Shown: positions 30,414 through 38,703 of the stretch, piece by piece | Layout: every line of letters begins with the position of its first letter | How positions within the stretch are numbered: position 1 is the first letter of the stretch | Source: CBDCRK01 sp965220955 | GTDB taxonomy: Bacteria > Desulfobacterota > Binatia > Bin18 > CBDCRK01 | DNA length: 64,000 bases | Direction: 5' to 3' | NCBI GenBank assembly: GCA_965220955.1 | Contig: CBDCRK010000023.1 | Coordinates: 93,403-157,402 of the forward strand | Translations under genes and position numbers: made by a program | The notes under the pieces: model-generated | Told to the model about the DNA's origin: nothing | Database searches by the model: none | What the model saw: the letters and a program-made list of their open reading frames with translations, nothing else

Positions 30414-31337
30414 GTGAAAGTTGTTATTACTGGTGCCAATGGTCAGCTGGGTACTGACCTTGTCCATAGGCTCGGAGAAAAGACGAGAGTAGCGACGGAG
30501 ACTGAGACTGATTCCCCTCTCCCTTTTCCGTATCCAGTCGTTGTCTTCCCCCTGACCCGCCGAGAACTTGAAGTATGTGACTTTGCTCAGACCCGAAAGG
30601 TGCTGATGCAACTCGAACCGCAGATCGTTATCAATACCGCTGCCTTTGTGCAAGTGGACCAGTGTGAGGATGAGGTCGAGAGATGCTTTCAGGTTAATAC
30701 CTACGCGGTAAGGAATCTTGCCCAGGTCTGCCAGGAGCTGGGTTGCCGACTTGTTCACTTAAGTACAGACTACGTCTTTAACGGGAAGAAATACGAACCT
30801 TACCTCGAGGATGATGCTCCTCACCCTCTTAGCGTCTATGGGGTTGCCAAACTGGCGGGAGAATACTTTGTTCGTGCCCTTTGCGAGAGGCACCTGGTGA
30901 TCCGGAGCTCTGGCCTCTATGGTCTGGCCGGATCAAGCGGAAAAGGCGGCAATTTTGTTGAGACCATGATTCGTCTGGCCAAAGAGGGAAAACCTATCCG
31001 TGTGGTGGACGACCAGGCACTTGCACCCACATATACAAAGGATCTGGCAGAGGCAATTGTGCAACTCCTAGCCTCGGACTCCCTGGGACTTTACCACGTC
31101 ACCAGCGATGGCGAGTGCTCCTGGTATGAGTTTGCCCAGAGGATTTTTACCCTTCTTGGCCTTAGCCCTGATCTTTCTCCAACAACCACTAGGGCTTTTG
31201 GCTCCAAGGCTCTGCGCCCGGCTTATTCAGTTTTACGGAGCGCAAAGCTTAGCTGGCGCCTCCGTCCCTGGTCCCAGGCGTTGGAGGAGTATCTCAGAGA
31301 AAAGGGCTATTTGCTTAATCTTGCCAAAAGCCCCTGA
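30414..31337 (+). CDS. rmlD: dTDP-4-dehydrorhamnose reductase
   Basis: The extended SDR has VVITGANGQLGTDLVHRLG, VINTAAFVQVDQCEDEVERCFQVNTYAVRNLAQVC, LVHLSTDYVFNGKKYEPY and YGVAKLAGEYFV (Tyr and Lys), with the C-terminal SAKLSWRLRPWSQALEEYL. It makes dTDP-L-rhamnose for surface polysaccharide. No rmlABC is in the window. The frame opens at 30393, but the family begins near the GTG at 30414 preceded by GAGGGA. An insert-like run (residues about 27-45, charged then proline-rich) lies after the first helix. Its 3' end overlaps the convergent dehydrogenase gene by 23 bases. Confidence 0.88.
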   Translation: MKVVITGANGQLGTDLVHRLGEKTRVATETETDSPLPFPYPVVVFPLTRRELEVCDFAQTRKVLMQLEPQIVINTAAFVQVDQCEDEVERCFQVNTYAVRNLAQVCQELGCRLVHLSTDYVFNGKKYEPYLEDDAPHPLSVYGVAKLAGEYFVRALCERHLVIRSSGLYGLAGSSGKGGNFVETMIRLAKEGKPIRVVDDQALAPTYTKDLAEAIVQLLASDSLGLYHVTSDGECSWYEFAQRIFTLLGLSPDLSPTTTRAFGSKALRPAYSVLRSAKLSWRLRPWSQALEEYLREKGYLLNLAKSP

Positions 31338-32211
31338 CCGTAACCCCGGCCTGTTTCTCCAGCTCCTTAACCGTAGCTAGGATATCTTCTTTGCCAAAAC
31401 CGGCGTCGCGGTACTGGCGGAGCAGCTCCTGGGCTAGGGCGCCCATTTTCAGCGGAACACCGAACTCTTCAGCAAGCGAGGAGGCCAGGCCAATATCTTT
31501 GCAAGCCAGTTCTGCGGTGAAGGTAGGCAGAAGCCGATCTCTGAGAATCGCCCGGCCGCCTGACTCCCAAAGGAAACTATTACCACTGCCTGCTTTTACC
31601 ACCTGCCAGAGTGTATGGGGGTCCATACCAGCCTTGGCACCGAGCACCAGCCCCTCGATAGCTCCAAGCATGTTAATAAATGCCATCATGTTGTTTACTA
31701 ACTTGGCTACGTTCCCTGCCCCACTATCCCCTACATGAAAAACATTTGAGCCAATGGCCTTAAGCAAGGGCTCGAACTTGTTATAAACTTCTTTATCCCC
31801 ACCAACCATAACTGCCAGGGTGGCATTGCGGGCACCCCTGACCCCGCCACTCACCGGTGCGTCGAGGAAGTTCACCCTCTTTTCCTTTACTTTATCGGCT
31901 AAGCGGCGGACCATAGTGGGTGAGTTGGTGCTCATGTCAATAATGGTTGCGCCCGCAGCCATTCCCGCCAAAATCCCGTCCTCCCCCAATACTACCTTCT
32001 CCACGTCCGCAGGCATGGGCAGTGAGGTAAAGACTGCCTCGGTGCCTGTTGTTGTCTCCTGAGAACGGTTGACCCAAGCTGCTCCCATATCCTCCAGATT
32101 GCGCGCTGCCTCTCGTTTGAGGTCATGGACCAGTAAGGTATGTCCTGCCTTGATCAGGTTCTGCGCCATGGGATTGCCCATATTCCCAACACCAATGAAA
32201 CCGACTTTCAT
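31315..32211 (-). CDS. 3-hydroxyisobutyrate dehydrogenase-family NAD(P) oxidoreductase
   Basis: The 298-aa protein has KVGFIGVGNMGNPMAQNLIKAGHTLLVHD, VFTSLPMPADVEKVVLGEDGI, FLDAPVSGGVRGARNATLAVMVGGD and the catalytic lysine in GNVAKLVNNMMAF. Members oxidise short beta-hydroxy acids (3-hydroxyisobutyrate, tartronate semialdehyde type). AAAGGGGGAAAC precedes the ATG. It is the last gene of the FDH/AOR unit, 10 bases after the Sir2 stop. Confidence 0.88.
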   Translation of the reverse strand: MKVGFIGVGNMGNPMAQNLIKAGHTLLVHDLKREAARNLEDMGAAWVNRSQETTTGTEAVFTSLPMPADVEKVVLGEDGILAGMAAGATIIDMSTNSPTMVRRLADKVKEKRVNFLDAPVSGGVRGARNATLAVMVGGDKEVYNKFEPLLKAIGSNVFHVGDSGAGNVAKLVNNMMAFINMLGAIEGLVLGAKAGMDPHTLWQVVKAGSGNSFLWESGGRAILRDRLLPTFTAELACKDIGLASSLAEEFGVPLKMGALAQELLRQYRDAGFGKEDILATVKELEKQAGVTVRGFWQD

Positions 32212-32221
32212 GTTTCCCCCT

Positions 32222-33010
32222 TTATGATCGTAATTCCTTCACTTTCTCTACAAGTATAGATAGCATCTCCCCTGATGCTCCTTGCAGACTCACCGTGCAT
32301 AGCGGAGTGATTTCGCTTTCGTAGAGATTGACTTCGATTAAGCTTCCCCCTTTTTCCCGGGTAGACAAGGGAAAAGAAGCCGCTGGATAAACCGTGGCTG
32401 AGGTACCGGCGACAATCATACAGTCACAGAGCTGGGACTCGGCAAAGCACTTCTCCAGCACATCGGGTGGAATGGGCTCGCCAAAGGAGACTGTGTCATT
32501 CTTCAGGATTCCTTCACACTGAGGGCAGCGAGGAGGGATTTCGTTGAGAGGAACTTCAGCCGCAGGGTAACGGGTGGTGCATTGGATACAGCGAATCAAT
32601 GTATGGTTGCCATGAATTTCGGCTAGATTCTGGCTGCCCGCCTGGCGGTGAAGGTTGTCCACATTCTGGGTGATAAGGAAGCGTAGGATACCCATGCGTT
32701 CCAGCTCGGCCAGGGCGTAGTGGCTGGGATTTGGCTCTGCTACCTGCAGTGTTTCCCAAATCTCACGGCTTGGACCTTTGGGGGAGAGTCGTTCTTCCCA
32801 GGCTTTCTTCGGATCTTTGAGAAATCGCTGATAGCCGTCCATAGGCGGCTCCCCATATTTTGTCCACAGTCCTCCTGGCCCGCGAAATGGAGGGATACCG
32901 CTTTCTACCGACACCCCGGCGCCGGTTAGTCCTCCTACATAGCGGGCGGAAAGAAGGAGTTTTGCCGCATTATAAATGGATTCTGCTTGTGTAGTTTCTG
33001 CTCCGTTCAT
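32222..33010 (-). CDS. Sir2-type NAD-dependent protein deacylase
   Basis: The 262-aa sirtuin has GLTGAGVSVESGIPPFRGPGGLW, LITQNVDNLHRQAGSQNLAEIHGN (catalytic His), a zinc site with two cysteine pairs (CIQC, CPQC), and MIVAGTSATVYPAASFP. It removes acyl groups from lysines using NAD+. AAAGGAGGCAGGT precedes the ATG and it is 29 bases after fdhA, so it is probably expressed with the formate and aldehyde enzymes. Control of acylated metabolic enzymes is plausible but is inference. Confidence 0.92.
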   Translation of the reverse strand: MNGAETTQAESIYNAAKLLLSARYVGGLTGAGVSVESGIPPFRGPGGLWTKYGEPPMDGYQRFLKDPKKAWEERLSPKGPSREIWETLQVAEPNPSHYALAELERMGILRFLITQNVDNLHRQAGSQNLAEIHGNHTLIRCIQCTTRYPAAEVPLNEIPPRCPQCEGILKNDTVSFGEPIPPDVLEKCFAESQLCDCMIVAGTSATVYPAASFPLSTREKGGSLIEVNLYESEITPLCTVSLQGASGEMLSILVEKVKELRS

Positions 33011-33039
33011 ACCTGCCTCCTTTGAGGATCTTCGCCGGG

Positions 33040-35847
33040 TTACTGTATTTTCTCCACCTTTACCGCGCAGAATTTATACTCGGGAATCTTGCCATGGGGG
33101 TCAAGTTCGTCAGTGGTAAGAAGGTTAGCCGCAGCCTCGCGAAAGTGGAAGGGAATAAACACGCTGCCCCTGGAGGTGCGCTCGGCCGACTTGGCCTTCA
33201 GAACAACAGAGCCGCGCCGCGAAGCCACCTGCACAAGCTCTCCTTCTTCTACTCCCAAAGCGTGCATGTCTTCTGGATGAATCTCTACATAGGGTTCGGG
33301 CTGAATGGCATGCAGAGCCTTAGAACGACGGGTCATAGTTCCGGTATGCCAGTGCTCTAGCACTCGGCCGGTGTTGAGCACTAGTGGGTACCCTTTATCG
33401 GGCATCTCTTTGGCCTCGGCAAATTCCACGGGAATAAATTTCCCTTTACCGGCAGGGAAGGTATCTGTGAACAGCACCTGAGTGCCGGGATGGCTGAGGT
33501 CAGGGACAGGCCAGAGAAGGCCGATTTTTCCCAGCCGTTCATAGGTGAGACCGGCATAGCTGGGGGTAAGAGAGGCTATCTCGCGGAAGATCTCTTCGGC
33601 TGAGTTGTAGTGCATGGGATAGCCCATGCGTGTGGAGATCTCGCAGATGATTTGCCCATCCAGACGGGCCTGACCGGGCGGCTCCAAGGCCTTGCGACCA
33701 AGCTGAACCCGGCGGTCGGTGTTGGTATAGGTACCCTCTTTTTCGGGGAAACTGGTGGCCGGTAGAATGACATCGGCGAACTCCGCGGTCTCGGTGAGGA
33801 AGATATCCTGTACTACCAGAAACTCCAGGTTGGAGAGCGCCTTACGCACTTTGTTTATGTTGGGGTCGCTGAGGAAAGGGTTTTCGCCCATCATGTACAT
33901 GCCCTTGATCTCTCCTTTGAGTGCCGCGTGAGCAATCTCTACCACGGTCAGCCCGGCCTTGGGATCAAGGGCTACTCCCCAAGCCTCTTCAAACTTCTTT
34001 TGTACCTCAGGATTGTCTACCCTCTGATAATCAGTGTAGACCATGGGAATAAGACCTACATCTGAAGCTCCCTGTACATTGTTCTGTCCTCGCAGCGGGT
34101 GAAGGCCGGTTCCCCGCCGGCCAAAGTTACCGGTCATGAGAGCAAGAGAGATCAAACAGCGGGCATTGTCAGTACCAGTGGTGTGCTGCGAAATACCCAT
34201 GCCCCAGAAGATTATGGCATTTTTAGCTCGGCCATAGAGGCGGGCCACGGTTACAATAAGGTCACGGGGCACCCCTGTGATCTTCTCTACCACCTCGGGG
34301 GTGTAAGTTCCGACCGTTTCTTTGAGGGCCTCAAACCCTTCGGTCCGCTCCCGGAGGAACTGCTCGTCTACCATGCCCTCGGCAACAATGACATGCATCA
34401 GGCCGTTTAAGAAAGCTACGTCTGTCCCGGGCTTAAAGCGGACATAGTAATGGGCGTGATTTGCTAAAGTTGGTCGTCGTGGGTCTATAACAATAAGTTT
34501 AGTGCCCCGTTTGGCCGCTTGCTTAAAAAAGGTAGCCGCAACCGGATGGTTCTCGGTGGCGTTGGAACCGATAACCATAGTCACATCGGCATATTGCACA
34601 TCACCAAAGACGTCAGAGACCGCGCTAGAGCCAATGGTTTGCTGCATGGCTGCTACAGAGGAGGCATGGCAGAGGCGGGTGCAGTGATCAACATTATTGG
34701 TACCAAAGACGGCGCGTACCAGCTTCTGGAATAGGTAAGCCTCTTCGTTTGAGCACTTGGCTGAACCAAAGCCGGCCAGCGCATCAGGCCCGTGTTGATC
34801 CCTGATGCCTTTGAGCTTGGTGGCAACAAGGTCTAGGGCCTCGTCCCAGGTTGCCTCGCGGAAGGCAGGCAGCACCTCCGCATAATCAACAATCCCACCG
34901 GGTTTACGTTTCCACTTTCCATCCTCGCCACGTACGTCCTGAGAGAGAGGTCCCTTGGGATAAAACTCAACTCTACGGATAAGGGGCATGGTAAGTCGTT
35001 GGGGATGGAGGGCGTAATCAAAACCATAGCGTCCTTTGACGCATAAACGACCCTGGTTCCCTGGGCTTTCACGCCCGCTTACTTGAACAATAGTGTTGTC
35101 CTTGACATGGTAGGTAATGGCGCAGCCCACTCCACAGTAAGGGCAAACTGAGTCTACCGCCTGCGTCTCCTTTAGAGGTACATTGATGGTGAGCGGCTTG
35201 TTAAACAATGCACCAGTCGGGCAGGCGGCCATACATTCTCCACATGACACGCAGGTGGAGTTACCCATGGGGAGATTGAGGTCGAAGCCAATGTTTGCCT
35301 CATGGCCTTTGCCAGTGCGACCAATGACCTCGTTGTTCTGAATATCATCGCAGGCACGGATACAGCGGTCGCACAGAATGCAAGCATTATGATCTACGGC
35401 GATCACTGGGGAGGAGACGTCGTGGCCGTTGTGGCTTACCTGGGCGGAAAAGCGGGGAGCCGTAAGCCCATATTTTTCCGCGAGCAGCTCAAGCTCGCAG
35501 TTGCCGTTTTTCTGGTGCTTGATACAGGGAGTAGGATGATCGGCCAGGAGCAACTCGACCAGCATCTTACGAGCGCGTTCAATCTTGTCGGTGTGGGTTT
35601 GCACCTCCATACTGGCCTCAGCTTGGCGAATGCAAGCAGCCTGGGCCACGCGGGCGCCCTTGACCTCGACTGCACACACCCGACAGACCGCTGCTGGCGA
35701 GAGCCTCGGGTCATGGCAAAGTGTTGGGACATCAATACCAATCTTGCGGGCTGCATCCCAGATGGTCGTACCTTCGGGTACGCTGACTTCGCGGCCGTCG
35801 ATGGTAAGAGTAAGAGATTTGCTTTCTTGCATGTGCGTATTAGTCAT
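33040..35847 (-). CDS. fdhA: NAD-linked formate dehydrogenase catalytic subunit (Mo/W-bis-PGD)
   Basis: The 935-aa protein has a NuoG-like [2Fe-2S] N-terminus (LCHDPRLSPAAVCRVCAVEV, AAC), the HPTPCIKHQKNGNCELE site, two ferredoxin clusters (CILCDRCIRACDD, CVSCGECMAACPTGAL), the CPYCGVGCAITYHVKD [4Fe-4S] motif and the pterin-binding core. The metal-ligand position reads HCTRLCHASS, so it uses Cys, not selenocysteine. The C-terminal half has GQNNVQGASDVGL and the LNTGRVLEHWHTGTMTRRS segment. It oxidises formate, or reduces CO2, with electrons passing to the NuoEF-like subunit encoded upstream. The next upstream gene (AOR) ends 25 bases away. Confidence 0.93.
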   Translation of the reverse strand: MTNTHMQESKSLTLTIDGREVSVPEGTTIWDAARKIGIDVPTLCHDPRLSPAAVCRVCAVEVKGARVAQAACIRQAEASMEVQTHTDKIERARKMLVELLLADHPTPCIKHQKNGNCELELLAEKYGLTAPRFSAQVSHNGHDVSSPVIAVDHNACILCDRCIRACDDIQNNEVIGRTGKGHEANIGFDLNLPMGNSTCVSCGECMAACPTGALFNKPLTINVPLKETQAVDSVCPYCGVGCAITYHVKDNTIVQVSGRESPGNQGRLCVKGRYGFDYALHPQRLTMPLIRRVEFYPKGPLSQDVRGEDGKWKRKPGGIVDYAEVLPAFREATWDEALDLVATKLKGIRDQHGPDALAGFGSAKCSNEEAYLFQKLVRAVFGTNNVDHCTRLCHASSVAAMQQTIGSSAVSDVFGDVQYADVTMVIGSNATENHPVAATFFKQAAKRGTKLIVIDPRRPTLANHAHYYVRFKPGTDVAFLNGLMHVIVAEGMVDEQFLRERTEGFEALKETVGTYTPEVVEKITGVPRDLIVTVARLYGRAKNAIIFWGMGISQHTTGTDNARCLISLALMTGNFGRRGTGLHPLRGQNNVQGASDVGLIPMVYTDYQRVDNPEVQKKFEEAWGVALDPKAGLTVVEIAHAALKGEIKGMYMMGENPFLSDPNINKVRKALSNLEFLVVQDIFLTETAEFADVILPATSFPEKEGTYTNTDRRVQLGRKALEPPGQARLDGQIICEISTRMGYPMHYNSAEEIFREIASLTPSYAGLTYERLGKIGLLWPVPDLSHPGTQVLFTDTFPAGKGKFIPVEFAEAKEMPDKGYPLVLNTGRVLEHWHTGTMTRRSKALHAIQPEPYVEIHPEDMHALGVEEGELVQVASRRGSVVLKAKSAERTSRGSVFIPFHFREAAANLLTTDELDPHGKIPEYKFCAVKVEKIQ

Positions 35848-35872
35848 GATCGCTATCCTTCGTGTTCTACCC

Positions 35873-37690
35873 TTACAAACCTAATGCCCTTCTTTTCTTT
35901 TCCGGAATAAACCCGTTCTCGTCCCATTCCCTTGCTCTATAATATTCCTGGATCATTTCACGGAGTTCGGTAGCGGTTAAATTTACACCGCGAGCCACAC
36001 CAGTGGGAAGAGCCTCGTTCAGCAAGCGCGGGGGCAACCAGTCGTCCCGCGGCTGCCAGCCCTCACGTAGGTTGAACAGTTTCTTGAGCGTATGGATTCG
36101 CTCGCCAATCCGGTGCAGCTCAACACCAGAACAGGGCCAGCCAGTGACCTTGCTGAGCAGGTCTGCAGCCTCAGCATAAAAATCAGTGAAGCACTTACGC
36201 AGGAACTTGCAAATAATCAGCGAGTCCAGAACAGCGGCAAAATCTTCTGAGGCAACAACCAGGGCACCTCGGCCAGGGGTTGCTCTTAGGCGGTCAATCT
36301 GTCCAGAGAAGTCAGCTTCGTAGGCCCCAGAGCGGTTGTGACAGGCTCCACGTAGGCTCACTGCCAGACCCAGGGCCATGGTTTTCAAGCTGCGTGGTTC
36401 ATATCCGGGCAGTTCCAAACCCTTAACATGCATCGCCCAGTAGGTGGCGTCCTTACCAACCCGCGCGGCCGCCCGCCTTGAACCTTCGGCCAGGAGGGCA
36501 CCAAGACCGCTACGCTTGGCAATCGCAGGGATGGTTGCCAGGAGAGCGTCTGTGTTACCAAAGCGTAGGCTAAGATCATGAGCTTGCGGTAACAACCCCT
36601 TCTCTGCGCACTCCATTGCCCAGGCCAGCGTGCCCCCGGTACTGATGGTATCAAGACCATAAAGGTCGCAGAGATGGGCGGCCTGAAGTACTACTTCCGG
36701 ATCTTCAATGCCGCATAATGGCCCCAAGGCAAAGAGAGTCTCGTATTCTAAGCGTTGCTCTTCTCCGGCTAGGGGACTGTTCTGAGCAGAGTCGAAGGAT
36801 TTGAACAGACGTTCGCAGCGGATTGTACAAGATGCGCAACCATGCCTGCGGCTGAAATTATTTGCCAAAAGGCTTTCTCCACTTAGGACTTCAGCTTGAT
36901 CAAAGGTCGATTGCTGGAAATTGCGCGTAGGCAAAGTACCCAGGCGGTTGAACACCGCTAGGTTGGCTACGGTGCCGATCTTGCGGTATTTGGCGGTTAG
37001 CGAGCTCAGGCTCCTCTGCCGCATGGACTCAGCAATAGCTTCGACCCCGTGCGGATCGGCTACACAGATTCTTCTATGGCCACGTAAAGCAATGGCCTTT
37101 AGGTTCTTTGCCCCCATCACTGCGCCAACGCCGCCACGGCCGGCATGGCGGCCCTCATTGCTGATAGTGGCGAAGCGCACGCCATTTTCTCCGGCCTGGC
37201 CAATGGCCGCTACCCGTGCTTCTGCGTTCCTGAGTTCGGAGCGAATGAGAACTTCAGTCTCGCGGGGGCTTTTCCCCCACAAATGCTCACCCGCTCTTAT
37301 CTCTATCTCTTGGTCACTAATAGAGATGTATACCGGGGAGGAAGCTTGGCCGGTAATTACCAGGGCATCAAGGCCAGTATACTTTAACTCTAGGGCGAAA
37401 AAGCTGGAGGAGAGTGAGTCGGCAATAAGGCCGGTAAGCGGAGATTTGGTAACCACGGCGAACTTAGCTGTGGTGGTTAGGCCAGTGCCAACCAGAGGCG
37501 CACTGGTAAGGATCAAAGGGTTGTCTGGGGAAAAGGGCTCAACCCCTGGTGGAGCAAAGTCGTAGAGCAGGCTGGTGCCAAGGCCAATGCCGCCAAGGAA
37601 TGCCTGCAGACGGGGTTCTTCCAGGTCACGGCAGGAATATTTTCTGGTGGTTAGGTCGATGTGGAGCAGGCGACCGTGAAACCCGTACAC
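35873..37690 (-). CDS. aor: aldehyde:ferredoxin oxidoreductase (tungsten/molybdenum)
   Basis: The 605-aa AOR has the N-terminal GFHGRLLHIDLTTRKYSCRDL, LGGIGLGTSLLYD, AAIGQAGENGVRFATISNEGRHAGRGGVGAVMGAKNLKAIALRG, the cluster cysteines CASCTIRC, the pterin-contact DLYGLDTISTGGTLAWAMEC and the GACHNRSGAYEADF region. These enzymes oxidise aldehydes to acids with ferredoxin, or run in reverse. Just after the cysteine motif, KSFDSAQNSPLAG is encoded by a copy of the 25-bp repeat. The start is GTG with GGAGGGTGAGCT before it, 3 bases after the MobA-MoaD stop. Confidence 0.93.
   Translation of the reverse strand: MYGFHGRLLHIDLTTRKYSCRDLEEPRLQAFLGGIGLGTSLLYDFAPPGVEPFSPDNPLILTSAPLVGTGLTTTAKFAVVTKSPLTGLIADSLSSSFFALELKYTGLDALVITGQASSPVYISISDQEIEIRAGEHLWGKSPRETEVLIRSELRNAEARVAAIGQAGENGVRFATISNEGRHAGRGGVGAVMGAKNLKAIALRGHRRICVADPHGVEAIAESMRQRSLSSLTAKYRKIGTVANLAVFNRLGTLPTRNFQQSTFDQAEVLSGESLLANNFSRRHGCASCTIRCERLFKSFDSAQNSPLAGEEQRLEYETLFALGPLCGIEDPEVVLQAAHLCDLYGLDTISTGGTLAWAMECAEKGLLPQAHDLSLRFGNTDALLATIPAIAKRSGLGALLAEGSRRAAARVGKDATYWAMHVKGLELPGYEPRSLKTMALGLAVSLRGACHNRSGAYEADFSGQIDRLRATPGRGALVVASEDFAAVLDSLIICKFLRKCFTDFYAEAADLLSKVTGWPCSGVELHRIGERIHTLKKLFNLREGWQPRDDWLPPRLLNEALPTGVARGVNLTATELREMIQEYYRAREWDENGFIPEKKRRALGL
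36776..36799 (-). repeat. copy of the 25-bp coding-embedded repeat in the AOR gene
   Basis: ACTGTTCTGAGCAGAGTCGAAGGA. It matches the kinase-gene copy at about three quarters of positions and is read as FDSAQNS, in a different frame from the copies in the kinase and tmk genes. Confidence 0.65.
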
Positions 37691-37693
37691 AGC

Positions 37694-38662
37694 TCACCCT
37701 CCGGCATCACTGGAAATAATAAGGATGCTGTCTCCTGGATTAACCTTGACGCTCAGATTGCGCACAAAGTCCTGACCATTAATATTACAGGCATAACCGC
37801 TGGTAAGACGGTTTCTGTCAAGGGTAATCACCGGCCCCACCAAGGTTGGCAGTCTTTCGGCCAGAGCCCCAAAGACGTGGAAGAGAGTGGCCTCCTGTGG
37901 TAGTGTAAGGGAAACTTCTGGGGTTTTTGCCAGTAGGCGGGCAACACCGAACAACTCGACCGTACAAGTCAGACAGGGACTTGAGGCAGAGAGAGATAAG
38001 GCGGTTTCTGTTTGATCTTGCTGTCTTCTGTCTTGCCAGCGGGTCAAAGCGATCTGATAGTCCTTGGGAGTGTTCAGGTTGAAGAAACTCAAGCCTTCGG
38101 GGTCAAAACGGCGAACCTCATCTTCGTGGATTTCACGAGTACGAACCTTCTTGTAGAGAAAGATTGGGCGTAGCTCGCCGCGTTCGAGTTGCTCCTGAAG
38201 AAGTGGCACTACGTTGCGCCTGTAGACCGCATGCAATGGCTGAAAATGCTCCTGCCAGTAAGGCACCACCACGTCGTAATTTGAGATTTGCGATATAAGG
38301 TGTGAAATCAAGGAGAAGTTGAGGAAGGGGACATCACACGAAGTCACAAAGGCGATCTCCTTACTTGTCGCTCTCAGCCCATAGTAGATCCCACCCACCG
38401 GCCCCTGGTATGCCACCTCGTCACGTACCAAAGTCACTGGTAATGAAGGCAGCTCTTGCCCTGGCGTAGCTACCACAACAATGTCAGCAAACAAAGGCTT
38501 GAGTGTGCGCACAATGAGGGCAATTAGAGGCTCGCCACCAAAAGCAAGCAGGGCTTTGGGTTGTCCCATACGCGAACTCTTGCCACCAGCCAGAACGATA
38601 GCAGAGCAGTTGAGAGTTAAGAGTTGAGAGTTAAGAGTTGGAGGTCCTTGTTGGTCGTTCAT
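37694..38662 (-). CDS. MobA-type molybdenum cofactor guanylyltransferase fused to MoaD/ThiS-like sulfur carrier
   Basis: The 322-aa chain has MobA motifs first: AIVLAGGKSSRMGQPKALLAFGGEPLI, RDEVAYQGPVGGIYYGL, FVTSCDVPFLN, and FFNLNTPKDYQ. After about residue 235 comes a beta-grasp domain: CTVELFGVARLLAKTPEVSLTLPQEATLFHVFGALAERLP, ending SDAGG at the stop, the free Gly-Gly needed for thiocarboxylate formation. MobA attaches GMP to molybdopterin; MoaD carries the dithiolene sulfur. Both serve the FdhA and AOR enzymes encoded next. The first residues (LNSQLLTLN) come from a 14-bp tandem repeat, so the true start may be later. Confidence 0.9.
   Translation of the reverse strand: MNDQQGPPTLNSQLLTLNCSAIVLAGGKSSRMGQPKALLAFGGEPLIALIVRTLKPLFADIVVVATPGQELPSLPVTLVRDEVAYQGPVGGIYYGLRATSKEIAFVTSCDVPFLNFSLISHLISQISNYDVVVPYWQEHFQPLHAVYRRNVVPLLQEQLERGELRPIFLYKKVRTREIHEDEVRRFDPEGLSFFNLNTPKDYQIALTRWQDRRQQDQTETALSLSASSPCLTCTVELFGVARLLAKTPEVSLTLPQEATLFHVFGALAERLPTLVGPVITLDRNRLTSGYACNINGQDFVRNLSVKVNPGDSILIISSDAGG
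38610..38640. repeat. 14-bp tandem repeat at the 5' end of mobA-moaD
   Basis: TTGAGAGTTAAGAG occurs twice in a row, followed by TTG. Related words (AACTCTTCA, CACTCTTCATT) fill the gap to the nuoEF stop, and similar sequence lies between gpsA and pgeF (50140-50180). Confidence 0.75.
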
Positions 38663-38703
38663 AGCTCATCATTCTCGATTTTTCACTCTTCATTCATAAC
38701 TCT

